Assembly (NCBI RefSeq): GCF_026619435.1
Contig: NZ_JAOVZQ010000001.1
Location: forward strand, 4,657,501 to 4,721,500
Reading direction: 5' to 3'
DNA: 64,000 nt
Origin: Hoeflea ulvae
GTDB taxonomy: Bacteria; Pseudomonadota; Alphaproteobacteria; Rhizobiales; Rhizobiaceae
The notes under the pieces were generated by a model. It was not told the DNA's origin, did no database searches, and worked only from the letters and a program-made list of their open reading frames with translations. The translations under genes were made by a program, and so were the position numbers. This document shows, piece after piece, positions 1 through 7,292 of this stretch (positions are counted from its first letter, which is position 1; every line of letters begins with the position of its first letter).

Positions 1-2
1 CG

Positions 3-1460
3 CTGCTGCTGTTCGTGCTGATAAGCTTCATTGCCCCGATCGCCGACATGCTGTTCCGTTCGGTGGAAAACGATATCGTCTCGGAAACCCTTCCGCGCAC
101 TGTCATAGCGCTGCAGAACTGGGATTATGACGACGGCAATGCCGAGGCGCCCGACAGCGATGTCTTTGCGGCGCTCTATGTCGACCTCTCCGAGGCTGAA
201 GAATTCAAGACCCACACAAGGCTCGGTTCGCGTCTCAACTACGAGACCACGGGCATGTCCTCGCTGCTGCGCAAGACCGGCCGCGGCATTGGCCGTCTGG
301 ACACCGACATCTACACCGAGCAGTTCGAGGCGATCGACCCGAAATGGGCTGACCCCGCCGTCTGGACGGTGATGATGGAACAGCCCGGCATCGCCGAGGC
401 CTTGCCCGAGACCGCCTCCGCCTGGAAGTCCTGGCAACGCATTGTCACCAACAAGGGTGACGTGCTGGCCGAGGAAAAGCCTGAGGACTTCGTCTACACC
501 ACGCTTTATCGCGACCTGTCCACGCAGCCGGCATCGGCCATCAATGCCTATGGCGGCGCCGAGGCCGATCTCCTCAAGGCAGCGGACAGCGCTGTCGACG
601 GCTTCGAGACCGTTTCGCTCCGCGACGAGTTCATCAAGATGGACAAGGACTGGGCCGATCCGCAGGTCTGGGGCACCATCGAGGCCTTTTCCTCGCCCTA
701 TACCGCCGGTTATTTTCTTGCCTCCGTCGATCTGCAGCTGACGCCGTCCGGCATCGAGGAGCAGCCTGAAAACCAGAAGGTCTACCTGCTGCTGTTCGGG
801 CGCACCATGTTCATGAGCATGGTGATCATGGGCTCGTGCATCCTGCTCGGCTACCCGATCGCCTATCTGCTGTCGAACCTGCCGCTCAGGACCTCGAACC
901 TGCTTTTGATCCTGGTGCTGCTGCCGTTCTGGACGTCACTGCTGGTGCGAACCTCGGCCTGGAAGGTGCTGCTGCAGCAACAGGGCGTGATCAACGACAT
1001 TCTGGTCTGGCTTGGCCTGGTCAGCGACGGCGACAGGCTGGTGATGATCAACAACCAGTTCGGCACCATTGTCGCCATGACCCACATCCTGCTGCCCTTC
1101 ATGATCCTACCGCTCTATTCGGTAATGAAGACCATTCCGCAAACCTATGTGCGCGCCGCCAAATCGCTTGGCGCCACGGACTGGACTGCCTTCTGGCGGG
1201 TCTATTTCCCGCAATCGGTGCCGGGCATCGGCGCCGGATCTATCCTCGTCTTCATCCTGTCCATCGGCTACTACATCACCCCCGAACTGGTGGGCGGCAC
1301 GACGGGCACCTTCATTTCCAACCGGATCGCCTACCACATCTCGTCCTCGCTCAACTGGGGCCTCGCGGCCGCATTGGGGACGATCCTGCTGGCGGTCGTG
1401 CTGTTGCTCTACTGGGTCTATGACCGCATCGTGGGCATCGACAATGTGAGCCTGGGATAG
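3..1460 (+). CDS. ABC transporter permease, PotB type, with duplicated periplasmic insert (5' end outside window)
   Basis: Inner-membrane permease of a spermidine/putrescine-type (PotB/BPD_transp_1) ABC importer. The reading frame is open to the window edge, so the true start lies upstream; 485 codons are visible. A first membrane segment is followed by an unusually large, charged, non-membrane region of about 210 residues, then by the usual permease core of hydrophobic helices. The EAA-type coupling loop is visible as AAKSLGATDWTAFWRVYFP at about 1156-1212. The insert contains two similar units, described separately. It overlaps no neighbour and is followed after 4 bases by a PotC-type partner, so the two form an operon. 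No binding protein or ATPase for this system is in the window; they are probably upstream. The permease assignment is firm; the substrate is unknown. Confidence 0.85.
   Translation: MLLFVLISFIAPIADMLFRSVENDIVSETLPRTVIALQNWDYDDGNAEAPDSDVFAALYVDLSEAEEFKTHTRLGSRLNYETTGMSSLLRKTGRGIGRLDTDIYTEQFEAIDPKWADPAVWTVMMEQPGIAEALPETASAWKSWQRIVTNKGDVLAEEKPEDFVYTTLYRDLSTQPASAINAYGGAEADLLKAADSAVDGFETVSLRDEFIKMDKDWADPQVWGTIEAFSSPYTAGYFLASVDLQLTPSGIEEQPENQKVYLLLFGRTMFMSMVIMGSCILLGYPIAYLLSNLPLRTSNLLLILVLLPFWTSLLVRTSAWKVLLQQQGVINDILVWLGLVSDGDRLVMINNQFGTIVAMTHILLPFMILPLYSVMKTIPQTYVRAAKSLGATDWTAFWRVYFPQSVPGIGAGSILVFILSIGYYITPELVGGTTGTFISNRIAYHISSSLNWGLAAALGTILLAVVLLLYWVYDRIVGIDNVSLG
84..671 (+). repeat. Internal tandem duplication of a ~93-residue module in the permease insert
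   Basis: Two in-frame units can be aligned by eye, at 84-365 and 396-671. Shared landmarks in order are ETLPRT versus EALPET, DVFAALYVDLS versus DFVYTTLYRDLS, and DPKWADPAVW versus DKDWADPQVW. The offset is about 312 bases. The DNA has diverged, so the duplication is old. The units lie between the first and second membrane segments, which places them most likely in the periplasm. No known fold was recognised. Confidence 0.7.
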
Positions 1461-1464
1461 ACCA

Positions 1465-2643
1465 ATGCGCAAATCAACCAAGCCTGAAGTCGACCTCATC
1501 CGCTTCGTTCTGCCGATCATGGCGCTTTCCGGGGCAGCCTTCGGTTTCCTCGTCGGCACCGCCAACGGGTCGCCATTTACAGGAACCGTCATCGGCGCCA
1601 TCTGCAGCGTGGCCCTTGGCTGGGTGCTGGCCACCTTCGTGCCGTCCAAGCGCACCGGCATTGCCGCGACAACCGTGCTGTTCGCACTTGCCGGCCTGCT
1701 GATGGCCGGAACCGGCGGCATTGTCGGCGGCCTGATCGTCGGCTTCGTGCTCGGCTGGCTGAGCTATTGGCTTTCCACCGGCAGCTACCGCTCCGGGACA
1801 CAGATCTATGCAACGCCCGGCCAGGTGCTGTGGCACAACACCTACAAGCTCATCTGCGGCGTGATCTTCTTCTTCCTGATCGCCCCGATCCTGACGGTGA
1901 TGCCGTTGAGCTTCAACGCCGAAAACTTCTTCACCTTCACCCCGGCCATGCTGTCCTTTGATCCCGAAGGCTATTCGCTCAAGCATTACCGCGACTTCTT
2001 CACCAATCCCGACTGGCAGCAGGCGCTGAAGAATTCGGTGCAGATCGCACCCGCGGCGACCATCATTTCGGTCTCGCTCGGCACACTCGCCGCCATCGGC
2101 CTGTCGCAACCGCATGTGCCGTTCCGGCGGGCGATCATGGCGATCCTGATTTCGCCGATGATCGTGCCGCTGATCATTTCCGCAGCCGGGATGTATTTCT
2201 TCTATTCCCGCATCGGCCTGCAGGGCACCTATATCGGCGTTGTTCTTGCCCATGCCGCGCTTGGCATTCCCTTCGTCATCATCACCGTGACAGCGACGCT
2301 GGTCGGCTTCGACAAGTCGCTGACCCGGGCTGCGGCCAATATGGGCGCCAACCCGGTGACCACCTTCTTCAAGGTGCAAATGCCGCTGATCCTGCCGGGC
2401 GTGATTTCGGGCGGCCTGTTCGCCTTCATCACCTCCTTCGACGAAGTCGTGGTGGTGCTGTTCGTCGGCTCGGCCGGGCAGAAGACCCTGCCCTGGCAGA
2501 TGTTCACCGGCCTGCGCGAACAGATCTCGCCGACCATCCTCGCGGTCGCCACGCTTCTTGTCATCGTCTCGATGCTGCTCTTGACCACGCTGGAACTGCT
2601 GCGCCGCCGCTCCGAACGGTTGCGGGGCCTGTCGCCGGGCTGA
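1465..2643 (+). CDS. ABC transporter permease, PotC type, with extra N-terminal membrane domain
   Basis: 392-residue inner-membrane permease pairing with the preceding gene. Residues from about 130 onward look like a normal PotC-type permease, with first helix GVIFFFLIAPILTVMPLSF and the coupling loop around AAANMGANPVTTFFKVQMP. The first 110-120 residues are an addition: three or four glycine/alanine-rich hydrophobic segments (for example FGFLVGTANG and GGIVGGLIVGFVLGWLSYWL), which typical PotC proteins of about 260-280 residues lack. The ATG lies 4 bases after the upstream stop. Both permeases of this importer are therefore enlarged. The role of the extension is unknown; it could contact the enlarged partner or the binding protein. 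Confidence 0.85.
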   Translation: MRKSTKPEVDLIRFVLPIMALSGAAFGFLVGTANGSPFTGTVIGAICSVALGWVLATFVPSKRTGIAATTVLFALAGLLMAGTGGIVGGLIVGFVLGWLSYWLSTGSYRSGTQIYATPGQVLWHNTYKLICGVIFFFLIAPILTVMPLSFNAENFFTFTPAMLSFDPEGYSLKHYRDFFTNPDWQQALKNSVQIAPAATIISVSLGTLAAIGLSQPHVPFRRAIMAILISPMIVPLIISAAGMYFFYSRIGLQGTYIGVVLAHAALGIPFVIITVTATLVGFDKSLTRAAANMGANPVTTFFKVQMPLILPGVISGGLFAFITSFDEVVVVLFVGSAGQKTLPWQMFTGLREQISPTILAVATLLVIVSMLLLTTLELLRRRSERLRGLSPG

Positions 2644-2823
2644 CACTGACCGGACCGCATTGATCTGAGCTGACGTCGCGAACCGGCCAAGCTATGTCAA
2701 TTCGGGGATCGGATTTGGCATCATTCTCGGCTACATTGCCGGAACCGGTTTCACTTCCCGGTCAGGCCAACGCTCGCGGCACTAGGGTCGCGGGCCATCA
2801 GGCCCAATCGAAGCGATTCTCAC

Positions 2824-4056
2824 ATGACACATCTCACCAGCACTGACGACATGCTGCATGTCTTCCAATGGAAGAATGGCGAGAAGGAATTCTCGCCGTT
2901 CTCGGCCACCGAAATGGACCGGCGCCAAAACGCCATGCGCGCCCATCTCGCCGCCAAAGACATCGATGCCGCGGTTTTCACCTCCTATCAGGGCATCTGC
3001 TATTATTCGGGTTTCCTCTACTGCTCTTTCGGCCGCAAATACGGCTTCGTGCTGACCCCGGACTCCGCCACGACAGTCTCTGCCGGGATTGATGGCGGCC
3101 AGCCCTGGCGGCGCAGCCATGGCCACAACATCATCTATTCCGACTGGCGCCGCGACAATTTCTTCACAGCGATCAAATCACTCATTCCGACGGGTGCCCG
3201 CCGCGTCGGCATAGAATTCGACCATGTTTCGCTCGATTTCCGCACACTGCTCGGCGACGCCTTTCCGGGCGTCGAATTCGTTGATGTCGCCGAAGCCTCG
3301 ATGTGGATGCGGACAATGAAATCCACCGAGGAACACGCACTGATCCGCGAGGGCACCCGCATTTGCAATGTCGGCGCCCGCGCGGTGATGGAAGCGATTG
3401 CGGAGGGCGTGCCGGAATATGAAGTATCGCTCGCCTCGACCCAGGCCATGGTTCGCGAAATCGGCAAGAGCTTTCCCTTTGTCGAACTGATGGACACCTG
3501 GACCTGGTTCCAGTCAGGCATCATGACCGACGGCGCCCACAACCCGGTCACCAACAAGAAGATTGCGCGTGGCGATATCCTGTCGCTCAACTGCTTCCCG
3601 ATGATCTTCGGCTATTACACCGCCATCGAACGCACCCTGTTCTGCGAAGAGGCATCCGACGCCCATCTCGATCTGTGGCAGAAGAACTGCGCGGTGATGA
3701 AGGCCGGATCCGACATGATTGCGCCTGGCAGAAAATGCTCTGATATCGCCCTGGCGCTCAACGATATGTATCGCGGCTGGGACCTCTTGAAATACCGATC
3801 CTTTGGCTATGGCCACTCCTTCGGCGTGCTGTCGCATTATTATGGCCGTGAGGCCGGCGTCGAACTGCGCGAGGATGTAGACACGCTGCTCGAGCCGGGC
3901 ATGGTAGTCTCAATGGAGCCGATGATCATGATCCCGGAAGGAACACCCGGTTCCGGCGGGTATCGCGAACATGACATTTTCATCATCACCGAGACCGGCG
4001 CGGAAAACATAACCAACTTCCCCTACGGCCCGGAAGAGATGATCATCCGGCGGTAG
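2824..4056 (+). CDS. Creatinase (creatine amidinohydrolase)
   Basis: 410-residue cytoplasmic hydrolase of the M24 pita-bread family that splits creatine into sarcosine and urea. From memory it matches the Pseudomonas creatinase along its whole length: IDAAVFTSYQGICYYSGFLYCSFGR, written here as its landmarks IDAA, TSY, YYSGFLYCSFGR; then NIDGGQPWRR-like AGIDGGQPWRR, ELMDTWTWFQSG, TDGAHNPVT, YGHSFGVLSHYYGREAG and EPGMVVSMEPMIM. His239 in the GAHNP motif corresponds to the catalytic His232 of the Pseudomonas enzyme. M24 aminopeptidase metal ligands are not all kept, as expected for creatinase. No strong ribosome site precedes 2824; Met10 is an alternative start. Downstream lie a betaine-type importer and a sarcosine/dimethylglycine-type dehydrogenase, which fits creatine use. 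The converging DeoR gene follows. Confidence 0.92.
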   Translation: MTHLTSTDDMLHVFQWKNGEKEFSPFSATEMDRRQNAMRAHLAAKDIDAAVFTSYQGICYYSGFLYCSFGRKYGFVLTPDSATTVSAGIDGGQPWRRSHGHNIIYSDWRRDNFFTAIKSLIPTGARRVGIEFDHVSLDFRTLLGDAFPGVEFVDVAEASMWMRTMKSTEEHALIREGTRICNVGARAVMEAIAEGVPEYEVSLASTQAMVREIGKSFPFVELMDTWTWFQSGIMTDGAHNPVTNKKIARGDILSLNCFPMIFGYYTAIERTLFCEEASDAHLDLWQKNCAVMKAGSDMIAPGRKCSDIALALNDMYRGWDLLKYRSFGYGHSFGVLSHYYGREAGVELREDVDTLLEPGMVVSMEPMIMIPEGTPGSGGYREHDIFIITETGAENITNFPYGPEEMIIRR

Positions 4057-4076
4057 CGGCGCGCCAGCCCCAAACC

Positions 4077-4109
4077 AGTGAAGCCGCTGCCGGCAGTGGC
4101 TTCACTTTT
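4077..4109. terminator. Bidirectional hairpin between creatinase and the DeoR gene
   Basis: The arms AGTGAAGCCGCTGCC and GGCAGTGGCTTCACT pair over about 15 positions with one G-U pair, followed by TTTT. It sits between two convergent stop codons and overlaps the end of the DeoR gene. Confidence 0.65.
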
Positions 4110-4902
4110 CACCGCCGTCTTTGCCTTTGCCGGCTCTTGGACCCGCGATGATCAGCCGTGTGCCTGCAGCATCGAGCGCCGCAGCAATTTCGCCAGACAC
4201 CGGTTCATCGGTAATCAGACAACCGATCGCCTCAAAGCCCGCCACAGACACCAGCCCCTGCCTGCCGAACTTGGTGTGATCGCTGACCACATAGCTTTGC
4301 GCGCCCCGCGACAGCATCATCCGGGCGAACTCGGCTTCCTCCAGATCGAAATCGATCACTCCGGATTCAGCATCGATCGCGCCGGCGGAAATGATTGCAT
4401 GGGCGACCGAGAATTTGGCGATGAACTCGATGGCCGAAACCCCGAAAGCGGCGCCGGAATCGCTTCTGAGCTCGCCGCCGGCCATGTAGACCTTGTTGCC
4501 GTTGACCGTGGCCAGCGTCCGGGCAATGTCGGAGGAATTGGTCACCACGGTCAGTCGCCTGTGGCCGAGCAGTTCCCGCGCCACAAAGCTGGTGGTGGTG
4601 CCGGTGTCGAGCATCACCGAATCGCCGTCATGGATCAACTGCGCCATTTCCCGCGCGATGCGGCGCTTGGCTTCGGCATTGTCGCGCATGCGGCGCTGAA
4701 AGGGAGCTTCTCCGACCTGTCCCGCAAGTCCGACCGCGCCATGGATCTTCAGCACCGAGCCGTTTGCGGTCAGCGGGCGCACGTCGCGACGCACGGTCTC
4801 AAGCGAAACGCCAAGCCTGGCCGCGAGACCGGAAATGGTCACGGTACCCTCGTCAGCCAGTATCCGCATGATCTCGGTATGACGTTTGGACAGCATCGGC
4901 AT
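4102..4902 (-). CDS. DeoR/GlpR family transcriptional regulator
   Basis: 266-residue DNA-binding repressor. The N-terminal DeoR helix-turn-helix covers about residues 5-57, with the typical pattern RHTEIMRILADEGTVTI, LAARLGVSLETVRRD and L...G...K.HGGA-like KIHGAVG. The C-terminal DeoR sensor domain (ISOCOT fold) shows the phosphosugar-binding landmarks DSVMLDTGTTTSFVAREL, VVTNSSDIA and VSDHTKFGRQGLV. AAGG lies a few bases before the ATG. It is divergent from the binding-protein gene at 5138, so it probably controls the importer and perhaps the creatine block. The DeoR sensor domain normally binds a phosphorylated metabolite. This is notable because the operon encodes a choline-kinase-like protein, but the effector is not known. 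Confidence 0.88.
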   Translation of the reverse strand: MPMLSKRHTEIMRILADEGTVTISGLAARLGVSLETVRRDVRPLTANGSVLKIHGAVGLAGQVGEAPFQRRMRDNAEAKRRIAREMAQLIHDGDSVMLDTGTTTSFVARELLGHRRLTVVTNSSDIARTLATVNGNKVYMAGGELRSDSGAAFGVSAIEFIAKFSVAHAIISAGAIDAESGVIDFDLEEAEFARMMLSRGAQSYVVSDHTKFGRQGLVSVAGFEAIGCLITDEPVSGEIAAALDAAGTRLIIAGPRAGKGKDGGEK

Positions 4903-5001
4903 ACACCTTCTGATCTGCCTGATTTCTAAGCGACTATTGCCGCTTTATCAATCGAAACAAACATAACCGGGCATCAAAGCAAAAAATAACCACAGAATTG
5001 A

Positions 5002-5030
5002 TTGACAAGGGCGGGGGTGTGGTGTGGGAT
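5002..5030 (+). promoter_or_regulatory. Possible sigma-70 promoter of the betaine-type importer operon
   Basis: TTGACA at 5002-5007 is followed 17 bases later by TGGGAT at 5025-5030, about 105 bases before the chosen start of the binding-protein gene. The -35 is perfect and the -10 is weak. The 235-base divergent region also holds an AT-rich stretch (4925-4990) that could contain the DeoR operator; I see no clear palindrome there. Confidence 0.3.
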
Positions 5031-5137
5031 CGGGCGGTTAACAAGTAACGCACGGCTGCGCTGAAATCAGGTCTTTGCAGACCAGAGCGATCCGGCGCCG
5101 GAATGCGGGACACAACAGGGTGAACAGGAGGCTCGAC

Positions 5138-6124
5138 ATGCATTCAGCCAATCTATTTTCCGGCCGCACTTTCAGGCAATTGACAGCGGCGCTCGTCATT
5201 TCGAGCGCTTCTTGCATTGGCCTGTCCGCTTCGGCTCTGGCGCAGGATTCCACAGACCCGATCAAACTGACGCTCCATGACTGGACCGGTCAGCTGATCA
5301 CAACCGAAATCATGGGCGAAGTGCTCAAGAAGGCCGGTTATTCCATCGAATATGTCCAGGCCGACTATCTGGCCCAATTTGCCGGACTCGAATCCGGCGA
5401 TCTGCATGTGGCCATGGAGATGTGGGAAACCACGGGCCGTGACGCCATGGATGCGGCCACCGCCACCGGCAAGGTGGAAAATTTCGGTCCGACCGGCATG
5501 AAGGCCAAGGAAGAATGGTGGTATCCCGCCTACATGACCGAGCAGTGCCCGGATCTGCCGAACTGGGAAGCGCTGAAGGACGAAGCCTGCGCAGAAGCCT
5601 TCTCGACTGCGGAAACCGCACCCAAGGGCCGTTACCTTGGTGGACCTGTGACCTGGGGTGGCTTTGACGACGAACGTGTCGAGGCGCTCGATCTGCCGTT
5701 CGAAGTCATCCATGCCGGCACCGATGCAGCGCTCTTCGCCGAACTTGAAAGCGCCTACCAGCGCAAGGCCCCGATCATGCTGTGGATCTACGCCCCGCAC
5801 TGGGCTCCTGCAAAATATGACGGCGCCTGGGTCGAGTTCCCGGAATATTCCGCCGAGTGCTACAATGACCCCGCAACCGGCATCAACCCGGACATGGCCT
5901 ATGACTGCGGCAAACCGTTCGGCGAAATCTGGAAGGTCGGCTGGGCCGGCGTGAAGGAAAAATGGCCCGGCGCCTATGACGCCATCAAGGCATTCACCAT
6001 CGACAATGACGAGATGGGCAAAATGATCACCGAGGTCGATCTCGACGGCAAGACAGTCTCGGCTGTCGTCGGCGAATGGATGGACGCCAATGAAGACCGT
6101 TGGTCGGGCTGGATCAAGAAGTAA
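5138..6124 (+). CDS. Glycine betaine/OpuAC-type substrate-binding protein of ABC importer
   Basis: 328-residue periplasmic binding protein. I chose the ATG at 5138 rather than an in-frame upstream ATG (5075) because AGGAGG lies 7 bases before it and a clean Sec signal follows (about residues 1-36, ending ALA-QD). The mature protein belongs to the OpuAC family of quaternary-amine binders, with conserved aromatic stretches DWTGQLITTEI, MEMWETTGRDA, EEWWYPAYM and MLWIYAPHWAP. Trp and Tyr residues in this family form the cage for quaternary ammonium groups. It is the first gene of the operon with ATPase, permease and kinase-like genes. A ligand such as glycine betaine, choline, carnitine or creatine is plausible; the nearby creatinase makes creatine or a related methylamine attractive, as inference only. 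Confidence 0.85.
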   Translation: MHSANLFSGRTFRQLTAALVISSASCIGLSASALAQDSTDPIKLTLHDWTGQLITTEIMGEVLKKAGYSIEYVQADYLAQFAGLESGDLHVAMEMWETTGRDAMDAATATGKVENFGPTGMKAKEEWWYPAYMTEQCPDLPNWEALKDEACAEAFSTAETAPKGRYLGGPVTWGGFDDERVEALDLPFEVIHAGTDAALFAELESAYQRKAPIMLWIYAPHWAPAKYDGAWVEFPEYSAECYNDPATGINPDMAYDCGKPFGEIWKVGWAGVKEKWPGAYDAIKAFTIDNDEMGKMITEVDLDGKTVSAVVGEWMDANEDRWSGWIKK

Positions 6125-6161
6125 GACTCCAATCGGATGCCCCGGCATCTGCCGCTGACAC

Positions 6162-6189
6162 CGCAACCGGGCGATCGCGCCCGGTTGCG
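6162..6189 (+). other. Strong intercistronic hairpin after the binding-protein gene
   Basis: Perfect 12-bp arms CGCAACCGGGCG and CGCCCGGTTGCG around loop ATCG, with no T-tract. It lies between the binding-protein and ATPase genes of one operon. The likely role is 3' protection or partial termination, giving more binding protein than transporter. Confidence 0.6.
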
Positions 6190-6267
6190 CATCACGGGTG
6201 ACGGACCGGCGCCGCACCGACCGGTTCAAACCGCCATATCTTCAAGCGTTCCCCGTACGAGTTCTCC

Positions 6268-7290
6268 ATGACCACTCCAGAAGCCAAGCTTGTCTGTCGC
6301 AATGTGTGGAAACTGTTCGGCACCGACGCCGCCAGCTTCCTTGCCAGCCACGACGGCCATACTGATGCTGCGGCAATTGCCGAGGCTGGTCTGGTCGGTG
6401 CGGTGCGGCAGGTTGATCTCGACGTGCATGAGGGCGAGATCTTCGTCATCATGGGGCTGTCGGGCTCCGGCAAGTCGACGCTGGTCCGGCTGATGTCACG
6501 GCTGATCGAGCCTACCGGCGGCGACGTGCTGTTCAAGGGCGAGAACCTACTGAAAGTCTCGCAGGCGCGGATGATCGAAATCCGCCGCCACCAGATGGGC
6601 ATGGTGTTCCAGCATTTTGCGCTGTTGCCGCATCTAACCGTACTCGACAATGTCGCCTTTCCGCTCGATATCCAGGGCATGAACCGCGCAGCCCGCGAGG
6701 CCCGGGCCCGCGAGATGATCGACCTTGTGGGCCTGTCCGGCAAGGAAGGCGCGTTTCCGCGGCAGCTCTCCGGCGGCCAGCAGCAGCGCGTCGGCATCGC
6801 CCGTTCCCTCGCCGTCGAACCGGAAATCTGGTTTCTCGACGAGCCCTTCTCGGCGCTCGACCCGCTGATCCGCCGCGAGATGCAGGACGAATTCATGCGG
6901 CTGCAGACCAAGCTGCACAAGACCATTGTCTTCATCACCCATGATTTCGACGAGGCCATCCGCCTGGCTGACAGGATAGCCATCATGAAGGATGGCGAGA
7001 TCGTCCAGGCCGGAACGCCCGAAGAGATCGTGCTGACACCGGCCACATCTTACGTGGCAGAATTCACCAAGAATGTAGCTCGCGCCAAGGTGATCCGCAC
7101 CCGCAGCCTGATGGTTCCTGTGGAGGGTGGCCATGTGGAAGGACCGCGCGTATCGGCACGGTCCACCATTGCCGACGCGGCACCGATGTTTCTCGACGGT
7201 ATTGTCCAACTCGCAATCACCGATGACGCCGGTCAGGTCGTCGGCAGGCTCGACCGCGAAGCGGTTGTTTCGCTGATGTTGCAGGGCTGA
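6268..7290 (+). CDS. Glycine betaine/proline-type ABC importer ATPase (ProV/OpuAA family)
   Basis: 340-residue cytoplasmic ATPase energising the importer. Walker A GLSGSGKST is at residues 63-71, the signature LSGGQQQRVGIARSLA and Walker B EIWFLDEPFSALD follow, and the switch histidine is in FITHDFDEAIRLADRIA. The N-terminal extension before Walker A (VWKLFG...) is typical of ProV. After the ATPase core only about 80 residues remain, with one degenerate CBS-like stretch, so the tandem CBS osmosensor of ProV (about 400 residues) is missing. That argues for a nutrient-uptake role rather than osmotic gating. It is two bases upstream of the permease and follows the intercistronic hairpin. Confidence 0.9.
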   Translation: MTTPEAKLVCRNVWKLFGTDAASFLASHDGHTDAAAIAEAGLVGAVRQVDLDVHEGEIFVIMGLSGSGKSTLVRLMSRLIEPTGGDVLFKGENLLKVSQARMIEIRRHQMGMVFQHFALLPHLTVLDNVAFPLDIQGMNRAAREARAREMIDLVGLSGKEGAFPRQLSGGQQQRVGIARSLAVEPEIWFLDEPFSALDPLIRREMQDEFMRLQTKLHKTIVFITHDFDEAIRLADRIAIMKDGEIVQAGTPEEIVLTPATSYVAEFTKNVARAKVIRTRSLMVPVEGGHVEGPRVSARSTIADAAPMFLDGIVQLAITDDAGQVVGRLDREAVVSLMLQG

Positions 7291-7292
7291 CC

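Noticed and set aside
5075..5137. Upstream start of the betaine-type binding protein
   Set aside because: It would place 21 charged residues before the signal peptide and lacks the AGGAGG found before 5138.
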